A stretch of 64,000 nt of DNA from Xylanibacter rodentium (lineage in GTDB: Bacteria > Bacteroidota > Bacteroidia > Bacteroidales > Bacteroidaceae), in NCBI RefSeq assembly GCF_013166575.1, contig NZ_JABKKE010000014.1:1-64000 (forward strand), written 5' to 3'. Made by a program: the position numbers and the translations under genes. The first letter of the stretch is position 1. Each line of letters begins with the position of its first letter. The notes beneath the pieces were generated by a model. The model made no database searches and was not told the origin of the DNA. It was given only the letters and a program-made list of their open reading frames with translations. Shown piece after piece: positions 9,107-17,534 of the stretch.

Positions 9107-9651
9107 TGTTCTGTAGGTGCTATAAATTTGCCGTATAGCCAGCCAAAGACACCGGCTATGACGATTATTGCTATCGGAGACACGCCAAAAGCCCATATGG
9201 CCAGCGCTCCGAGTATGGGAATCCAACAGTTGGCCCAACCGATGCCGGCCTTGCGGGCCATGTTGAATGTAGGTACGGCAATCAGAGCCACCACCGCCGG
9301 ACGTATTCCGCGAAAGACGGCCGCCACCACATGGTTGTCCTGAAACTGCCGGAAGAACATGGCTATCAGCAGGATGATGATGAACGAAGGCAAGGCCGTG
9401 CCCAACGACGTGCATATGGCACCACGCGTATTGCGCAGTTTGTAGCCTACAAACGTACTAAGATTGATGGCGAACACTCCCGGACAGCTCTGCGCGATGG
9501 CAATCACATCGAGCAGTTCCTCGCGCGTCATCCACTTATGGTTGTCCACGACCTCCTTTTCTATAAGCGGTATCATGGCATATCCGCCACCAAGGGTAAA
9601 CAACCCTATCTTGAAAAATGTCTTGAAAGATGTAAGATAAATATCGGACAT
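9103..9651 (-). CDS. Chromate transporter, short-chain subunit 1
   Basis: A 182-residue ChrA-family membrane protein: KIGLFTLGGGYAMIPLIEKE at residues 12-31, then AIAQSCPGVFAINLSTFVGY, the conserved CHR-domain signature. It is the first gene of the two-gene chromate transporter operon and overlaps its partner by 4 bp. Physiological substrate in an anaerobe is uncertain; chromate efflux is the family name rather than a demonstrated role here. Confidence 0.85.
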   Translation of the reverse strand: MSDIYLTSFKTFFKIGLFTLGGGYAMIPLIEKEVVDNHKWMTREELLDVIAIAQSCPGVFAINLSTFVGYKLRNTRGAICTSLGTALPSFIIILLIAMFFRQFQDNHVVAAVFRGIRPAVVALIAVPTFNMARKAGIGWANCWIPILGALAIWAFGVSPIAIIVIAGVFGWLYGKFIAPTEQ

Positions 9652-9678
9652 TTCCTATAAGTATTAAGGAGCCAAATG

Positions 9679-9706
9679 GTAAAAGGGAGTTATCGCTCCC
9701 TTTTAC
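9679..9706. terminator. Hairpin downstream of purL
   Basis: Perfect 11-bp arms GTAAAAGGGAG / CTCCCTTTTAC around a 6-nt loop, between the purL stop (9739) and the chrA start (9651). The leftward transcript has no strong U-run after it, so termination efficiency is uncertain. Confidence 0.5.
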
Positions 9707-9738
9707 TCCTCTGACTCCTTTTTTTAAAAAAACTCAAT

Positions 9739-12700
9739 TCACTTTCTCCCGGCGATCCATTCCCTCGCACTGACAAACGCCTCTATCCACGGTGTCACGT
9801 CGTCATTGCGGCGGTCGGCGGGATACCATGCGTTCTGCCACGGGAAGATGGCGCGCTCAAGGTGCGGCATCATTGCCAGATGTCGGCCGTCGGCCGAGCA
9901 GATACCGGCCACGTTGTAGTCGCTGCCGTTGGGATTGGCGGGATAGCCGGCGTAGTTGTACTTGGCTATCACGTTATATTTGTCCTCGGCTTCGGGCAAC
10001 GAGAACTTACCCTCACCGTGGGCCACCCATATACCGAGTTTGCTCCCACCGAGCGAGCCGAACATAACGCTGTTGTTCTGGGGGATGTCAAGCGAGACGA
10101 AACCGCTCTCAAACTTATGCGAGTTGTTGTGCAGCATACGGGCCTTGCCACCCTCCTTGCTGCCCACCAGACCGAGCTCAACCATAAGCTGGCAACCGTT
10201 GCAGATGCCGAGCGACAGCGTATCCTTGCGTGCATAGAACTTGTCAAGAGCCTCCTTGGCCTTCGGATTGAAGAGGAAGGCACCGGCCCACCCTTTTGCC
10301 GAACCGAGCACGTCGCTGTTGGAGAATCCTCCGCAGAACACGATCATGTTCACATCCTCAAGCGTCTCGCAACCGGTGATAAGGTCGGTCATCATCACGT
10401 CCTTAACGTCGAAGCCTGCCAGATAGAGTGAGTAGGCCATCTCGCGCTCGCCGTTGGTACCCTTCTCACGTATGATGGCAGCCTTCACGCCCGTCATATC
10501 ATGGCGGTCGGCCGATATCCCGTACTGTGCGAGACTGCCGGTGAAGGCTTTGTTGAACTTCATCTCAAGCGGCTGGTTCTTGTAGTTGGCATAACGCTCG
10601 CCGGCACATCCGTTGAAACTCTGCTTGCGATCGAGCAGGTACGACTTGCGATACCATACATCGCGCAGCGCGTCGATGTCGAACACGTGTTCGAAGTCAC
10701 CACTCTTCACCTTAATCGTGCGCTCTCCCGGTACCGAATATCCAATCTTAGCAAATCCCACGCCACAATCTTCCATAAACTTGCGGAACTCAGTCTTGTG
10801 CTCGTCACTAACCTCTATGACCACTCCGGGGTTCTCGGCAAACAACGTTTTCACCACGTCGCCGTCGCTGCACAGGTCGTGAAGGTTGACGCTCAGTCCG
10901 CCTTCGGTATTGGCGAAGCACATTTCGAGCAATGTCGTGATTAGTCCGCCGGCACTGATGTCGTGTCCGGCCATTATCCATCCGCGCTTGACAAGTTCCT
11001 GAACGGCATTGAAAGCATCGCAGAAGTATTCCGGATTCTTCACCGTAGGCACATCGTCGCCCACCTTGCCGAGGCTTTGGGCAAAAGCGCTTCCGCCCAG
11101 ACGCTGCTCGTCGAAGGAGAAGTCTATGTGATATATTGATGCGTTCTTGTCGTTGACGAGCACGGGCGACACTACCTTACGCACGTCGCTCACCTCACCG
11201 CCGGCACTGACGATAACCGTTCCCGGAGCTATTATCTTGTCACCGCCGGGATACTGCTGTGTCATCGACAACGAGTCCTTGCCCGTAGGCACGTTGACAT
11301 GGATGGCACAACAGAAGTCGGACAAAGCCTTTACGGCACTGTACAGACGTGCGTCCTCACCCTGCTGCGAGCGGCAAGGCCACATCCAGTTGGCCGACAG
11401 ACTCAGGCTGTCCATACCCTCGGCCAACGGAGCCCACACGATGTTGGTCAGCGCCTCGGCCACCGATAGCACACTGCCGGCCTCGGGCGATGCCAGTCCT
11501 GCCTGCGGAGCATGACCGAGCGACGTGGCGATACCTTTGCGTCCGCGATAGTCGAGTGCCACCACACCACAGTCGCTCAACGGCAACTGTATGCGTCCCT
11601 GACACTGCTGACGTGCAATCTTTCCCGTCACCGAACGGTCAACCTTGTTTGTCAGCCAGTCCTTGCAGGCCACGGCCTCAAGCTGGAGGACGTTGGTGAG
11701 ATAGTTGTCCAGTGCAGAGTCAAGAGTATTGAGTGAAGAGGTTGCCGGTTCAGAGTTCCGAGTGTTGAGTGAAGAGGTATGATTACCTTTTGTTGCTTCA
11801 CCCTGTGCCGAGTCCTGAGAGTTATCATACCTCTGCTCTCTGCACTCTGCACTCTGACCTACATAAGTTACATTCTCATAATGCCGCTCTACGGTAACAT
11901 CGCGCATGATGGTCTTGGGCGAATGACCGAACATCTGCGCAACGTCGAGGTCGAACGGACGCACGCCGTCGCCCTGCTCGAACGAGAAGTGCGCATCGCC
12001 AGTGGTCTCGCCCACCACATACATCGGGGCACGCTCGCGCTCGGCGATGCGGCGCACCTGCTCGATGTGCTTCTCGTCGATGAGCAGTCCCATGCGCTCC
12101 TGGCTCTCGTTGGCTATTATCTCCTTGGCGCTCAATGTCTTGTCGCCGATGGGCAGTTGTGTCATGTCGATGCGTCCGCCACATTCCTCCACCAGTTCCG
12201 AGAGACAGTTCAGGTGGCCGGCCGAACCGTGGTCGTGGATGCTCACCACCGGATTCACGTCGCCCTCGCAGAGCGCACGCACCAAGTTGTAGGCACGCTT
12301 CTGCATCTCGGGATTGGCACGCTGCACGGCGTTCAGCTCGATGCCGTTGCTGTAGCGGCCGGTGTCTACCGACGATACCGAGCCTCCGCCCAGTCCGATG
12401 CGGTAGTTGTCGCCACCCACTACGACCACTTTGTTGCCCTTGGCGGGCTCTTTCTTCAGGCAGTCGCGCTTGGTGCCGTAGCCCACGCCGCCGGCCAGCA
12501 TTATCACTTTGTCGTAGGCATACTTGGTATTCGGGTTCAAGTTCGGGTTAGAGTTCCGAGTGTCGAGTGAAGAGGCGTTAAGTTCTGAGTTCCGAGTGTC
12601 GAGTGAAGAGACGTTAAGTTCTGAGTTCCGAGTGTCGAGTGAAGAGGTATGATTACCTTTTGCAGCTTCACCCTGTGCCGAATCCTGAGAGTTATCATAC

Positions 12701-13881
12701 CTCTGTTCTCTGCTCTCTGCTCTCTCTGTATTCTCTGCGCTCTCCTGATGCTCGAACGTGAGCACCGAACCGCAGATAAGCGGCTGCCCGAACTTGTTGC
12801 CGAAGTCGCTTGCGCCGTTCGAAGCCTTGATGAGAATCTGCTCCGGAGTCTGGTAAAGCCAGGGACGTGCAGGGAAACCAAAGAGTTCTGAGTTCTGAGT
12901 GTCGAGTGAAGAGGTATGATTACCTTTTGCAGCTTCACCCTGTGCCGAGTCCTGAGAGTAATCATACCTCTGTTCTCTGCTCTCTACTCTCTGCTCTATC
13001 CTCGGATATGCCGTCATGTAGACAGCCGTTCCGGCGATGGGCCATGAGCCCACACCGCCGCCCATGCGGTCGCGAATCTCACCGCCGGTGCCCGTTGCCG
13101 CACCGTTGAAAGGCTCCACCGTGGTGGGGAAATTGTGCGTCTCGGCCTTCAGCGAGATTACGCTCTCTATATCTTTCACGCGAAACCAGTCGCTTGTGGT
13201 CTGGTCGGCCGGCGCGAACTGCTCCACCACCGGTCCCTGGGCAAAGGCCACATTGTCCTTGTATGCCGAAAGAATCTTGTTCGGGTTCTCCTGTGTCGTC
13301 TTCTTGATCATTGCGAAGAGGCTCGACTCCATCTCCTGTCCGTCGATGACGAACGTTCCGCCGAATATCTTGTGGCGGCAGTGCTCGGAGTTGATCTGTG
13401 CGAAACCGAATATCTCCGAATCCGTAAGCGGGCGTCCCAGCTCCTTCTCTATCTTGTGCAGATACTCGATTTCCTCGGGCGACAGCGCCAGTCCTTCCTG
13501 CTCGTTGTATTCTTCCAGATTGTCGACATGCCTGATTGGCTGCGGCTCAAGGTTGACGGTGAACACCGTCTGGTCCAGTCCGTCATACATGCGCTGCAGC
13601 ATAGGGTCGTGCCCGGCATCCTTCGATTCGACCGGGAAGAACTCTTCTATACGCAAAATGCCGCGGAGATTCATGTTCTGTGTAATCTCGACGGCATTCG
13701 TACTCCAAGGAGTTATCATCTCGCGACGCGGGCCTACGAAGAAGCCGTCCATGCTTTCACTCTCTACGAGCTCGGCATCGCCGTAAAGCCAGCAAAGTTC
13801 ATTGATTTCATCCTGATTCAACCGGTGGTCTGTCTCGGTAGCAATCACGCTCTTTTGCGGAGTCCTAAAAAAAAGTATCAT
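9739..13881 (-). CDS. purL: Phosphoribosylformylglycinamidine synthase with three in-frame repeat inserts
   Basis: A 1380-residue large-type PurL, the cytosolic enzyme converting FGAR, glutamine and ATP to FGAM in purine synthesis. The N-terminal and central synthase domains are intact (HCRHKIFGG, LKAETHNFPTTVEPFNGAATG, HDHGSAGHLNC). The C-terminal class I glutaminase has GICNGCQ (Cys1227) and PHLERA (His1340, Glu1342). Bacteroides PurL is about 1234 residues; the excess is explained by three polar inserts at about residues 294-334, 379-451 and 675-724. Each contains the same 20-residue peptide RYD(N/Y)SQDSAQGEA(A/T)KGNHTS encoded by a 60-bp palindrome-ended repeat. All three are in the same frame and orientation and seem to replace variable surface loops. 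The reading frame is open throughout, so the protein is probably functional. Confidence 0.97.
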   Translation of the reverse strand: MILFFRTPQKSVIATETDHRLNQDEINELCWLYGDAELVESESMDGFFVGPRREMITPWSTNAVEITQNMNLRGILRIEEFFPVESKDAGHDPMLQRMYDGLDQTVFTVNLEPQPIRHVDNLEEYNEQEGLALSPEEIEYLHKIEKELGRPLTDSEIFGFAQINSEHCRHKIFGGTFVIDGQEMESSLFAMIKKTTQENPNKILSAYKDNVAFAQGPVVEQFAPADQTTSDWFRVKDIESVISLKAETHNFPTTVEPFNGAATGTGGEIRDRMGGGVGSWPIAGTAVYMTAYPRIEQRVESREQRYDYSQDSAQGEAAKGNHTSSLDTQNSELFGFPARPWLYQTPEQILIKASNGASDFGNKFGQPLICGSVLTFEHQESAENTERAESREQRYDNSQDSAQGEAAKGNHTSSLDTRNSELNVSSLDTRNSELNASSLDTRNSNPNLNPNTKYAYDKVIMLAGGVGYGTKRDCLKKEPAKGNKVVVVGGDNYRIGLGGGSVSSVDTGRYSNGIELNAVQRANPEMQKRAYNLVRALCEGDVNPVVSIHDHGSAGHLNCLSELVEECGGRIDMTQLPIGDKTLSAKEIIANESQERMGLLIDEKHIEQVRRIAERERAPMYVVGETTGDAHFSFEQGDGVRPFDLDVAQMFGHSPKTIMRDVTVERHYENVTYVGQSAECREQRYDNSQDSAQGEATKGNHTSSLNTRNSEPATSSLNTLDSALDNYLTNVLQLEAVACKDWLTNKVDRSVTGKIARQQCQGRIQLPLSDCGVVALDYRGRKGIATSLGHAPQAGLASPEAGSVLSVAEALTNIVWAPLAEGMDSLSLSANWMWPCRSQQGEDARLYSAVKALSDFCCAIHVNVPTGKDSLSMTQQYPGGDKIIAPGTVIVSAGGEVSDVRKVVSPVLVNDKNASIYHIDFSFDEQRLGGSAFAQSLGKVGDDVPTVKNPEYFCDAFNAVQELVKRGWIMAGHDISAGGLITTLLEMCFANTEGGLSVNLHDLCSDGDVVKTLFAENPGVVIEVSDEHKTEFRKFMEDCGVGFAKIGYSVPGERTIKVKSGDFEHVFDIDALRDVWYRKSYLLDRKQSFNGCAGERYANYKNQPLEMKFNKAFTGSLAQYGISADRHDMTGVKAAIIREKGTNGEREMAYSLYLAGFDVKDVMMTDLITGCETLEDVNMIVFCGGFSNSDVLGSAKGWAGAFLFNPKAKEALDKFYARKDTLSLGICNGCQLMVELGLVGSKEGGKARMLHNNSHKFESGFVSLDIPQNNSVMFGSLGGSKLGIWVAHGEGKFSLPEAEDKYNVIAKYNYAGYPANPNGSDYNVAGICSADGRHLAMMPHLERAIFPWQNAWYPADRRNDDVTPWIEAFVSAREWIAGRK
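11712..11860 (-). repeat. In-frame palindromic repeat in purL, copy 3
   Basis: The 60-bp core is 11774-11833, with ends GAGGTATGAT and ATCATACCTC. It is flanked by simple arms of GAGT/GAAGAG-like units on one side and CTCTGC-like units on the other. It encodes RYDNSQDSAQGEATKGNHTS within PurL. Confidence 0.9.
12527..12747 (-). repeat. In-frame palindromic repeat in purL, copy 2, with extended arm
   Basis: The 60-bp core is 12644-12703, with the same palindromic ends as copies 1 and 3. The left arm is expanded into three direct copies of a unit containing GAGTTCCGAGTGTCGAGTGAA, translated as SSLDTRNSEL-type repeats. Next to it a TTCGGGTT duplication is read as NPNLNPNT. Confidence 0.9.
12882..13002 (-). 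repeat. In-frame palindromic repeat in purL, copy 1
   Basis: The 60-bp core is 12911-12970, ends GAGGTATGAT / ATCATACCTC. The arms are GAGTTCTGAGTTCTGAGT-like and CTCTGCTCTCTACTCT-like. It encodes RYDYSQDSAQGEAAKGNHTS, the same peptide as the other two copies apart from one residue. Confidence 0.9.
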
Positions 13882-13919
13882 GCCTTTGTATATTAATATG
13901 TGTATTTGTATTCCGCCGG

Positions 13920-13927
13920 CAAAGTTA
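13920..13927 (-). promoter_or_regulatory. purL promoter -7 box
   Basis: The minus strand reads TAACTTTG, matching TAnnTTTG, about 39 bp before the purL ATG. It supports transcription of purL as its own unit. Confidence 0.6.
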
Positions 13928-13967
13928 CATTAATTTAGGGAGAGAGCAAAATCTTAGGCCTTATATT

Positions 13968-14840
13968 TTACCACAGCTTCAATCCCACCGTCATGCTCAC
14001 GGGATAGCATCGTGGCGCTGACGACGTGTTGAGCAACGGTGTAAGAGCAGTGCGCAATCCGATAACAAGACCACCGTAGCCCACATGAGCCTCAAGATTG
14101 AGCCCCACATGGTTCATGTTGATATCTCCGGCAGGTGTTATTGTGCCGCTCTTGCCTCCCTTGAAACGCGAATGCTCGTCGCTGCGATATTCCAGCGACA
14201 GACCCAAGCCGGCATACACCTCATTGGCGTTGATGCGTTTCTGCCAGTCGAATATCACCGGCACACGCAAGTACCAGTAGCTCATATAGCTTTTCTCTGC
14301 CCCTTCGTCGTCGGCAAGCGGCAGCAGTTCCGTACGTCCGTCCACATTGAACATGGCATATCCCTTGTCGAAATTATGTCTTGCATATCCCCATGACAAT
14401 GCCGTTGTCACTCCGAAAGTATGTGCGTGATTGAACGGTATGCCCATGCCGAACAGCGTGAGTCCCCACTCGTAAGACTTGCCCGCGTTGGTATGCAGCC
14501 GGCTGCCGCCGTTGAATCCGCCGACGCTTCCGGCCAAAGGGGCCATTCCGTAATAAAATTCGGGAATATGGTCGCGATAGCGGCGCGGACTTCTCTTCTG
14601 CGGCAGAAACGGCGATGTGATATACACCTGCTCTATCTCCCGTCCGTCCACATACGAGCTTTCGTGTGTCTTCTTCATTTCGGCGCCATGACTTTCATAG
14701 ACAGCCACCTTTGTCTCACTGCTGTCAGTGCCCAACACGAATGTCTTTCCCTGATACACCACCGTAGTGTCTCCGGCCTCCACGGCTCCGGCTGCAACAG
14801 CCGTTGCGGCCGCACATAATGCAAGTAATAGTTTTCTCAT
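13968..14840 (-). CDS. Outer membrane beta-barrel protein of the sigma/anti-sigma operon
   Basis: A 290-residue exported protein: signal peptide MRKLLLALCAAATAVAAGA, then a charged linker (HGAEMKKTHESSYVDGREIEQ) and a C-terminal half with alternating hydrophobic strands typical of an 8-10 stranded barrel (YWYLRVPVIFDWQKRI, VYAGLGLSLEYRS, ending TVGLKLW with a terminal aromatic). The ATG at 14840 is preferred because a signal peptide starts there; the upstream open frame overlaps the previous gene. It is last in an operon with an ECF sigma factor and so is a likely target or sensor component. Function unknown. Confidence 0.75.
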   Translation of the reverse strand: MRKLLLALCAAATAVAAGAVEAGDTTVVYQGKTFVLGTDSSETKVAVYESHGAEMKKTHESSYVDGREIEQVYITSPFLPQKRSPRRYRDHIPEFYYGMAPLAGSVGGFNGGSRLHTNAGKSYEWGLTLFGMGIPFNHAHTFGVTTALSWGYARHNFDKGYAMFNVDGRTELLPLADDEGAEKSYMSYWYLRVPVIFDWQKRINANEVYAGLGLSLEYRSDEHSRFKGGKSGTITPAGDINMNHVGLNLEAHVGYGGLVIGLRTALTPLLNTSSAPRCYPVSMTVGLKLW

Positions 14841-14887
14841 GATTGTATTGTATTGTTTTATTTCTTTTCCGATGCTGTTGCCTGCAA

Positions 14888-15343
14888 TCACTTGCCGTAA
14901 CATATCTTCATGATGTCGTCGGGCGACAGACGGCCCTCTATATATATCACCGCGCCACTGCCGTCTCCGGTATTGCTGAACAATATATAACGGTTGCAAC
15001 CGGCGGCAACCGGCGGCATCATGTAATAGCCGCTCACTATACGGCCGTCGTCCACCACTTCACGTATTTTCTTTGCATGCTTGCGGTCGGACATAAGCCT
15101 GCTGTTCACTTCGTTCTGCTGACGTCTGCCATAGGTAAGGCTCTTGTAGACACTGAGGCTGTATCCTTTCAGCTCCGTGTCGTGCATCTCTACCATCTTG
15201 CAACCGCGGGCATGGCCGAAGCGCGAGAACAGCTGACCTACATGCACGTTCTGTGCCAGGGCCGTTGCCGCCGTCATCATCAGCATGATGACAATCGCGG
15301 CCATGCGGCTGCCGATATAAAAATATCTTTTCATAACTGCCAT
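14888..15343 (-). CDS. Exported hypothetical protein of the ECF sigma operon
   Basis: A 151-residue protein with an N-terminal membrane/signal segment (MAAIVIMLMMTAATALAQ). The mature part (LFSRFGHARGCKMVEM, SLTYGRRQQNEV, VIYIEGRLSPDDIMKICYG) resembles small exported proteins that follow sigma/anti-sigma pairs in Bacteroidales, of DUF4252 or DUF6108 type; I cannot decide between them. It begins 8 bp after the anti-sigma gene, so it is in the operon. An internal ATG at 15334 is an equally good start. Confidence 0.7.
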   Translation of the reverse strand: MAVMKRYFYIGSRMAAIVIMLMMTAATALAQNVHVGQLFSRFGHARGCKMVEMHDTELKGYSLSVYKSLTYGRRQQNEVNSRLMSDRKHAKKIREVVDDGRIVSGYYMMPPVAAGCNRYILFSNTGDGSGAVIYIEGRLSPDDIMKICYGK

Positions 15344-15351
15344 TCGTTTTT

Positions 15352-15849
15352 TTATTCGTCATCGTCTGTTATATCTCCGCCACACGATCTCATCATCATC
15401 AGGGCATCAAAAGCGTCGTCACAGGAACCGGCCACCAGCGACAGAGCCTCTTCGGCCTCACGCTCCACCACATCGTTGTCGGTATATATACGGCCGTCTA
15501 TCACGGCATAACACTGCCGGCCGGCCGACGGCACATGCCACACGGACACTGCCATGAGTATGGCCGCTGAAGCGGCTGCCGAAGTCAGAAGCATATTCAA
15601 ACGCCGCATCACCGGCGACCGCGCGGCCATGTCCTCACTACTTCCGGCCGCCACAGTACGGTCCACGCCACGGCAGGCCGCCCCACAATTCGTCTCCCAG
15701 GCAAACAGCGCCTTGTACACCCGCCATTCTTCGGGAATATCAGCTGAGGAAACATCATTAAAATGTTGTCTCAGCAGCTGCTCTTCGGCATTGGTGGTAT
15801 CGCCGTCGAGATATTTTTCTATCAGTATTCCTGTCTCCTCCTTTGTCAT
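15352..15849 (-). CDS. Anti-sigma-factor-like membrane protein
   Basis: A 165-residue protein. The N-terminus (EETGILIEKYLDGDTTNAEEQLLRQHF) looks like the cytosolic zinc-less anti-sigma domain of Bacteroidetes. One membrane segment (MLLTSAAASAAILMAVSVWHV, about residues 86-106) and a short acidic outer part follow. Its ATG overlaps the stop of the ECF sigma gene by 4 bp. The role inferred from domain and context is to hold the sigma factor at the inner membrane until a signal is received. Confidence 0.75.
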   Translation of the reverse strand: MTKEETGILIEKYLDGDTTNAEEQLLRQHFNDVSSADIPEEWRVYKALFAWETNCGAACRGVDRTVAAGSSEDMAARSPVMRRLNMLLTSAAASAAILMAVSVWHVPSAGRQCYAVIDGRIYTDNDVVEREAEEALSLVAGSCDDAFDALMMMRSCGGDITDDDE

Positions 15850-16349
15850 AATACTCTCGATGTTGTAATCCTTATAAACTCCTCACGTATCCTCCGCCGC
15901 GCCCTCGACAGGTTCTGCCTGAGGCTTTCGGACGTGCATCCCGTTATTGCCATTATCTCATCGGCCTCATATCCCTCCATTTCTTTCATCCTGAAGATGC
16001 GTGACTGCAATGGCGGCAGACCGTTTACAATATGTTCTATCAGCCGTACGTCGTCCGCCGCTTCGGCCCGTTCCTCTTCAGACGTGCCGCAAGGCATCAC
16101 CGTCTGCACACTCTCGCGTTCGAGCCTGCACCGCCGCCAGCGGTCGTTGGCCTTGTTGCGCAGTATGGTCATGGCCAAAGCCTCAGGGTTGGCATGCCGG
16201 TCAAGCTCGTCGCGCATGCTCCACAGTCTGAGCATCACCTCCTGTACGAGGTCCTCGGCACTGCCGTCATCGCCTGTAAGCTGCCGTGCTCTGACCATCA
16301 GACGCATGCGTATCGGCAATATTTCACGGTTGAACGTATCTGGTTTCAT
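15846..16349 (-). CDS. ECF RNA polymerase sigma factor (sigma-70 family)
   Basis: A 167-residue sigma factor with region 2 (ARQLTGDDGSAEDLVQEVMLRLW) and region 4 (GLPPLQSRIFRMKEMEGYEADEIMAITG, then SLRQNLSRARRRIRE, the DNA-contacting helix). It heads a four-gene operon with an anti-sigma protein, an exported protein and a barrel protein. Such operons commonly autoregulate, but no repeated promoter motif is seen to prove it. The ATG at 16349 (MKPDTFNRE) fits family starts better than the in-frame ATG at 16415. Confidence 0.85.
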   Translation of the reverse strand: MKPDTFNREILPIRMRLMVRARQLTGDDGSAEDLVQEVMLRLWSMRDELDRHANPEALAMTILRNKANDRWRRCRLERESVQTVMPCGTSEEERAEAADDVRLIEHIVNGLPPLQSRIFRMKEMEGYEADEIMAITGCTSESLRQNLSRARRRIREEFIRITTSRVL

Positions 16350-16577
16350 ATCTGTTTCTAATGACAAAACGGATATAACGGAAATTTGTGACATCGGAAA
16401 CACGGTTTTTTTCAAAAAAACATCTGAATACGAACTATCTTTACTTTAACATATGTTAAGCGGCACTTGAATTGCGATTTCCGGCCAAGACCTTGAAATT
16501 CGCGATTTTTGGCTCAAACCGGAAGCGCTGACAGTCAACACGTTACGACAGCGTGACTTTGTCAAGAAAGCAGAGAG

Positions 16578-16646
16578 GGCCGTTTCGCATTGCAATAAGG
16601 CCGTTATTGCATTGCGAAACCGGCCTTATTGCAATGCGAAACGGCC
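16578..16646. repeat. Family G hairpin with 21-22 bp repeated units, copy 1
   Basis: Perfect 26-bp inverted arms at 16578-16603 and 16621-16646 (starting GGCCGTTTCGCATTGC) around a 17-nt loop. The loop and right arm also form two near-identical direct units (TTATTGCATTGCGAAAC and TTATTGCAATGCGAAAC). A 15-bp direct repeat AAGAAAGCAGAGARGGCC flanks the region at about 16564 and 16706. No gene is seen in 16447-16868. Confidence 0.8.
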
Positions 16647-16868
16647 GTTGCGGGAGTGCCGGGAGGCCCTTACGGCAAGAAAACAGTGCAGAAAACGTGT
16701 GTAAAGAAAGCAGAGAAGGCCTGACGGTTTTTCTATTTCACGAAAATTAAAATGCGTTTTTTTCAGAATAATATGTACATACCGCAACGTACGGAGAAGG
16801 AACTTTACGGTTTCGCCATCAATACATATCAATATGAAAGAAGCACCTCTTTTCAGACATAAAGACAT

Positions 16869-17021
16869 ATTCATGCAAGAAAGGCATTACATTCATGCAA
16901 GAAAGGCATTACATTCATGCAAGAAAGACATTACATTCATGCAAGAAAGGCATTACATTCATGCAAGAAAGACATTACATTCATGCAAGAAAGACATTAC
17001 ATTCATGACACAAAGGCATGT
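16869..17021. repeat. Tandem array of a 22-bp unit
   Basis: Six and a half to seven copies of ATTCATGCAAGAAAGRCATTAC start at 16869, 16891, 16913, 16935, 16957 and 16979; the last, at 17001, is degenerate. The only variation is G/A at one position. There are no spacers, so it is not CRISPR. The short open frame crossing it is a product of the repeat. Confidence 0.9.
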
Positions 17022-17047
17022 CTTTACGTAAGTCGGTCTATAGAATC

Positions 17048-17385
17048 AAACTACATTATCGTCCGGACATAGGATGGATGCGCCTTGAATGAACGCGCCC
17101 CGACGGGGCAACGAGCACATAGCCCAGGGTAGAGCGCAGCGGCACCCTGGAATTCAAACATCGCCAATCCCCGCGCCCTGCAAGGGCAAAAGCATAAAAA
17201 TATATGTAATATAAAAATTGTAAGTATCTGATAATTAATGCTTTTGCCCTTTCAGGGCGAATGCGTGCAATCGTGTAGTTCCCAGGGTGCCGCTGCGCTC
17301 TACCCTGGGCTATGTGCTCGTTGCCCCGTCGGGGCGCGTTCATTCAAGGCGCATCCATCCTATTGTCCGGACGATAATGTAGTTT
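17048..17385. repeat. Family C long palindromic element, copy 1
   Basis: Near-perfect inverted arms of about 105 bp (about 17048-17153 and 17281-17385). Outer ends are AAACTACATTATCGTCCGGAC; inside are CGCCCCGACGGGGC and the hairpin CAGGGT...ACCCTG. A second nested pair, GCCCTGCAAGGGCAAAAGCA and its complement, surrounds an AT-rich centre. Related DNA lies at 54933-55127. Open frames inside read as low-complexity peptides and are not genes. Confidence 0.85.
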
Positions 17386-17400
17386 AATTTTGTTGACTAA

Positions 17401-17431
17401 CTTATGATAATTAATTTTGAATACCTACTTA
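17401..17431. repeat. Partial family D element (right half)
   Basis: TGATAATTAATTTTGAATACCTACTTA matches the right end of the family D elements at 55126-55212 and 56348-56416. The left half is absent. As at 55.1 kb, it lies immediately beside a family C element, joined by TAATTTTGTTGACYAACTTA. Confidence 0.75.
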
Positions 17432-17534
17432 CAATATGTCTTTATGCCAGGAAAGTCAGCAGGTCAACCCTCTGTTATATAGAATATGTGGAAATGTTAA
17501 AAAAGAAATTTCGACGCAAAAACACAGAAAAACA

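Noticed and set aside
9107..9415. N-terminal extension of the second chromate transporter gene
   Set aside because: It is the other frame of the partner gene; MIFLQLFITFFFIGLFGFGG is the normal family start with a 4-bp overlap.
11779..12570. 263-codon plus-strand frame opposite purL
   Set aside because: It is antisense to conserved PurL sequence, and its ends fall in the palindromic repeats.
16834..17031. Possible CRISPR array or repetitive 65-residue protein
   Set aside because: The 22-bp units are directly adjacent without spacers, no cas genes are present, and the open frame exists only because 3 x 22 bp is divisible by three.
17056..17343. 95-codon open frame inside the long palindrome
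   Set aside because: It follows the inverted repeat; peptides such as RVPLRSTLGYVLVAPSGRVH are typical by-products of these Bacteroidetes repeats.
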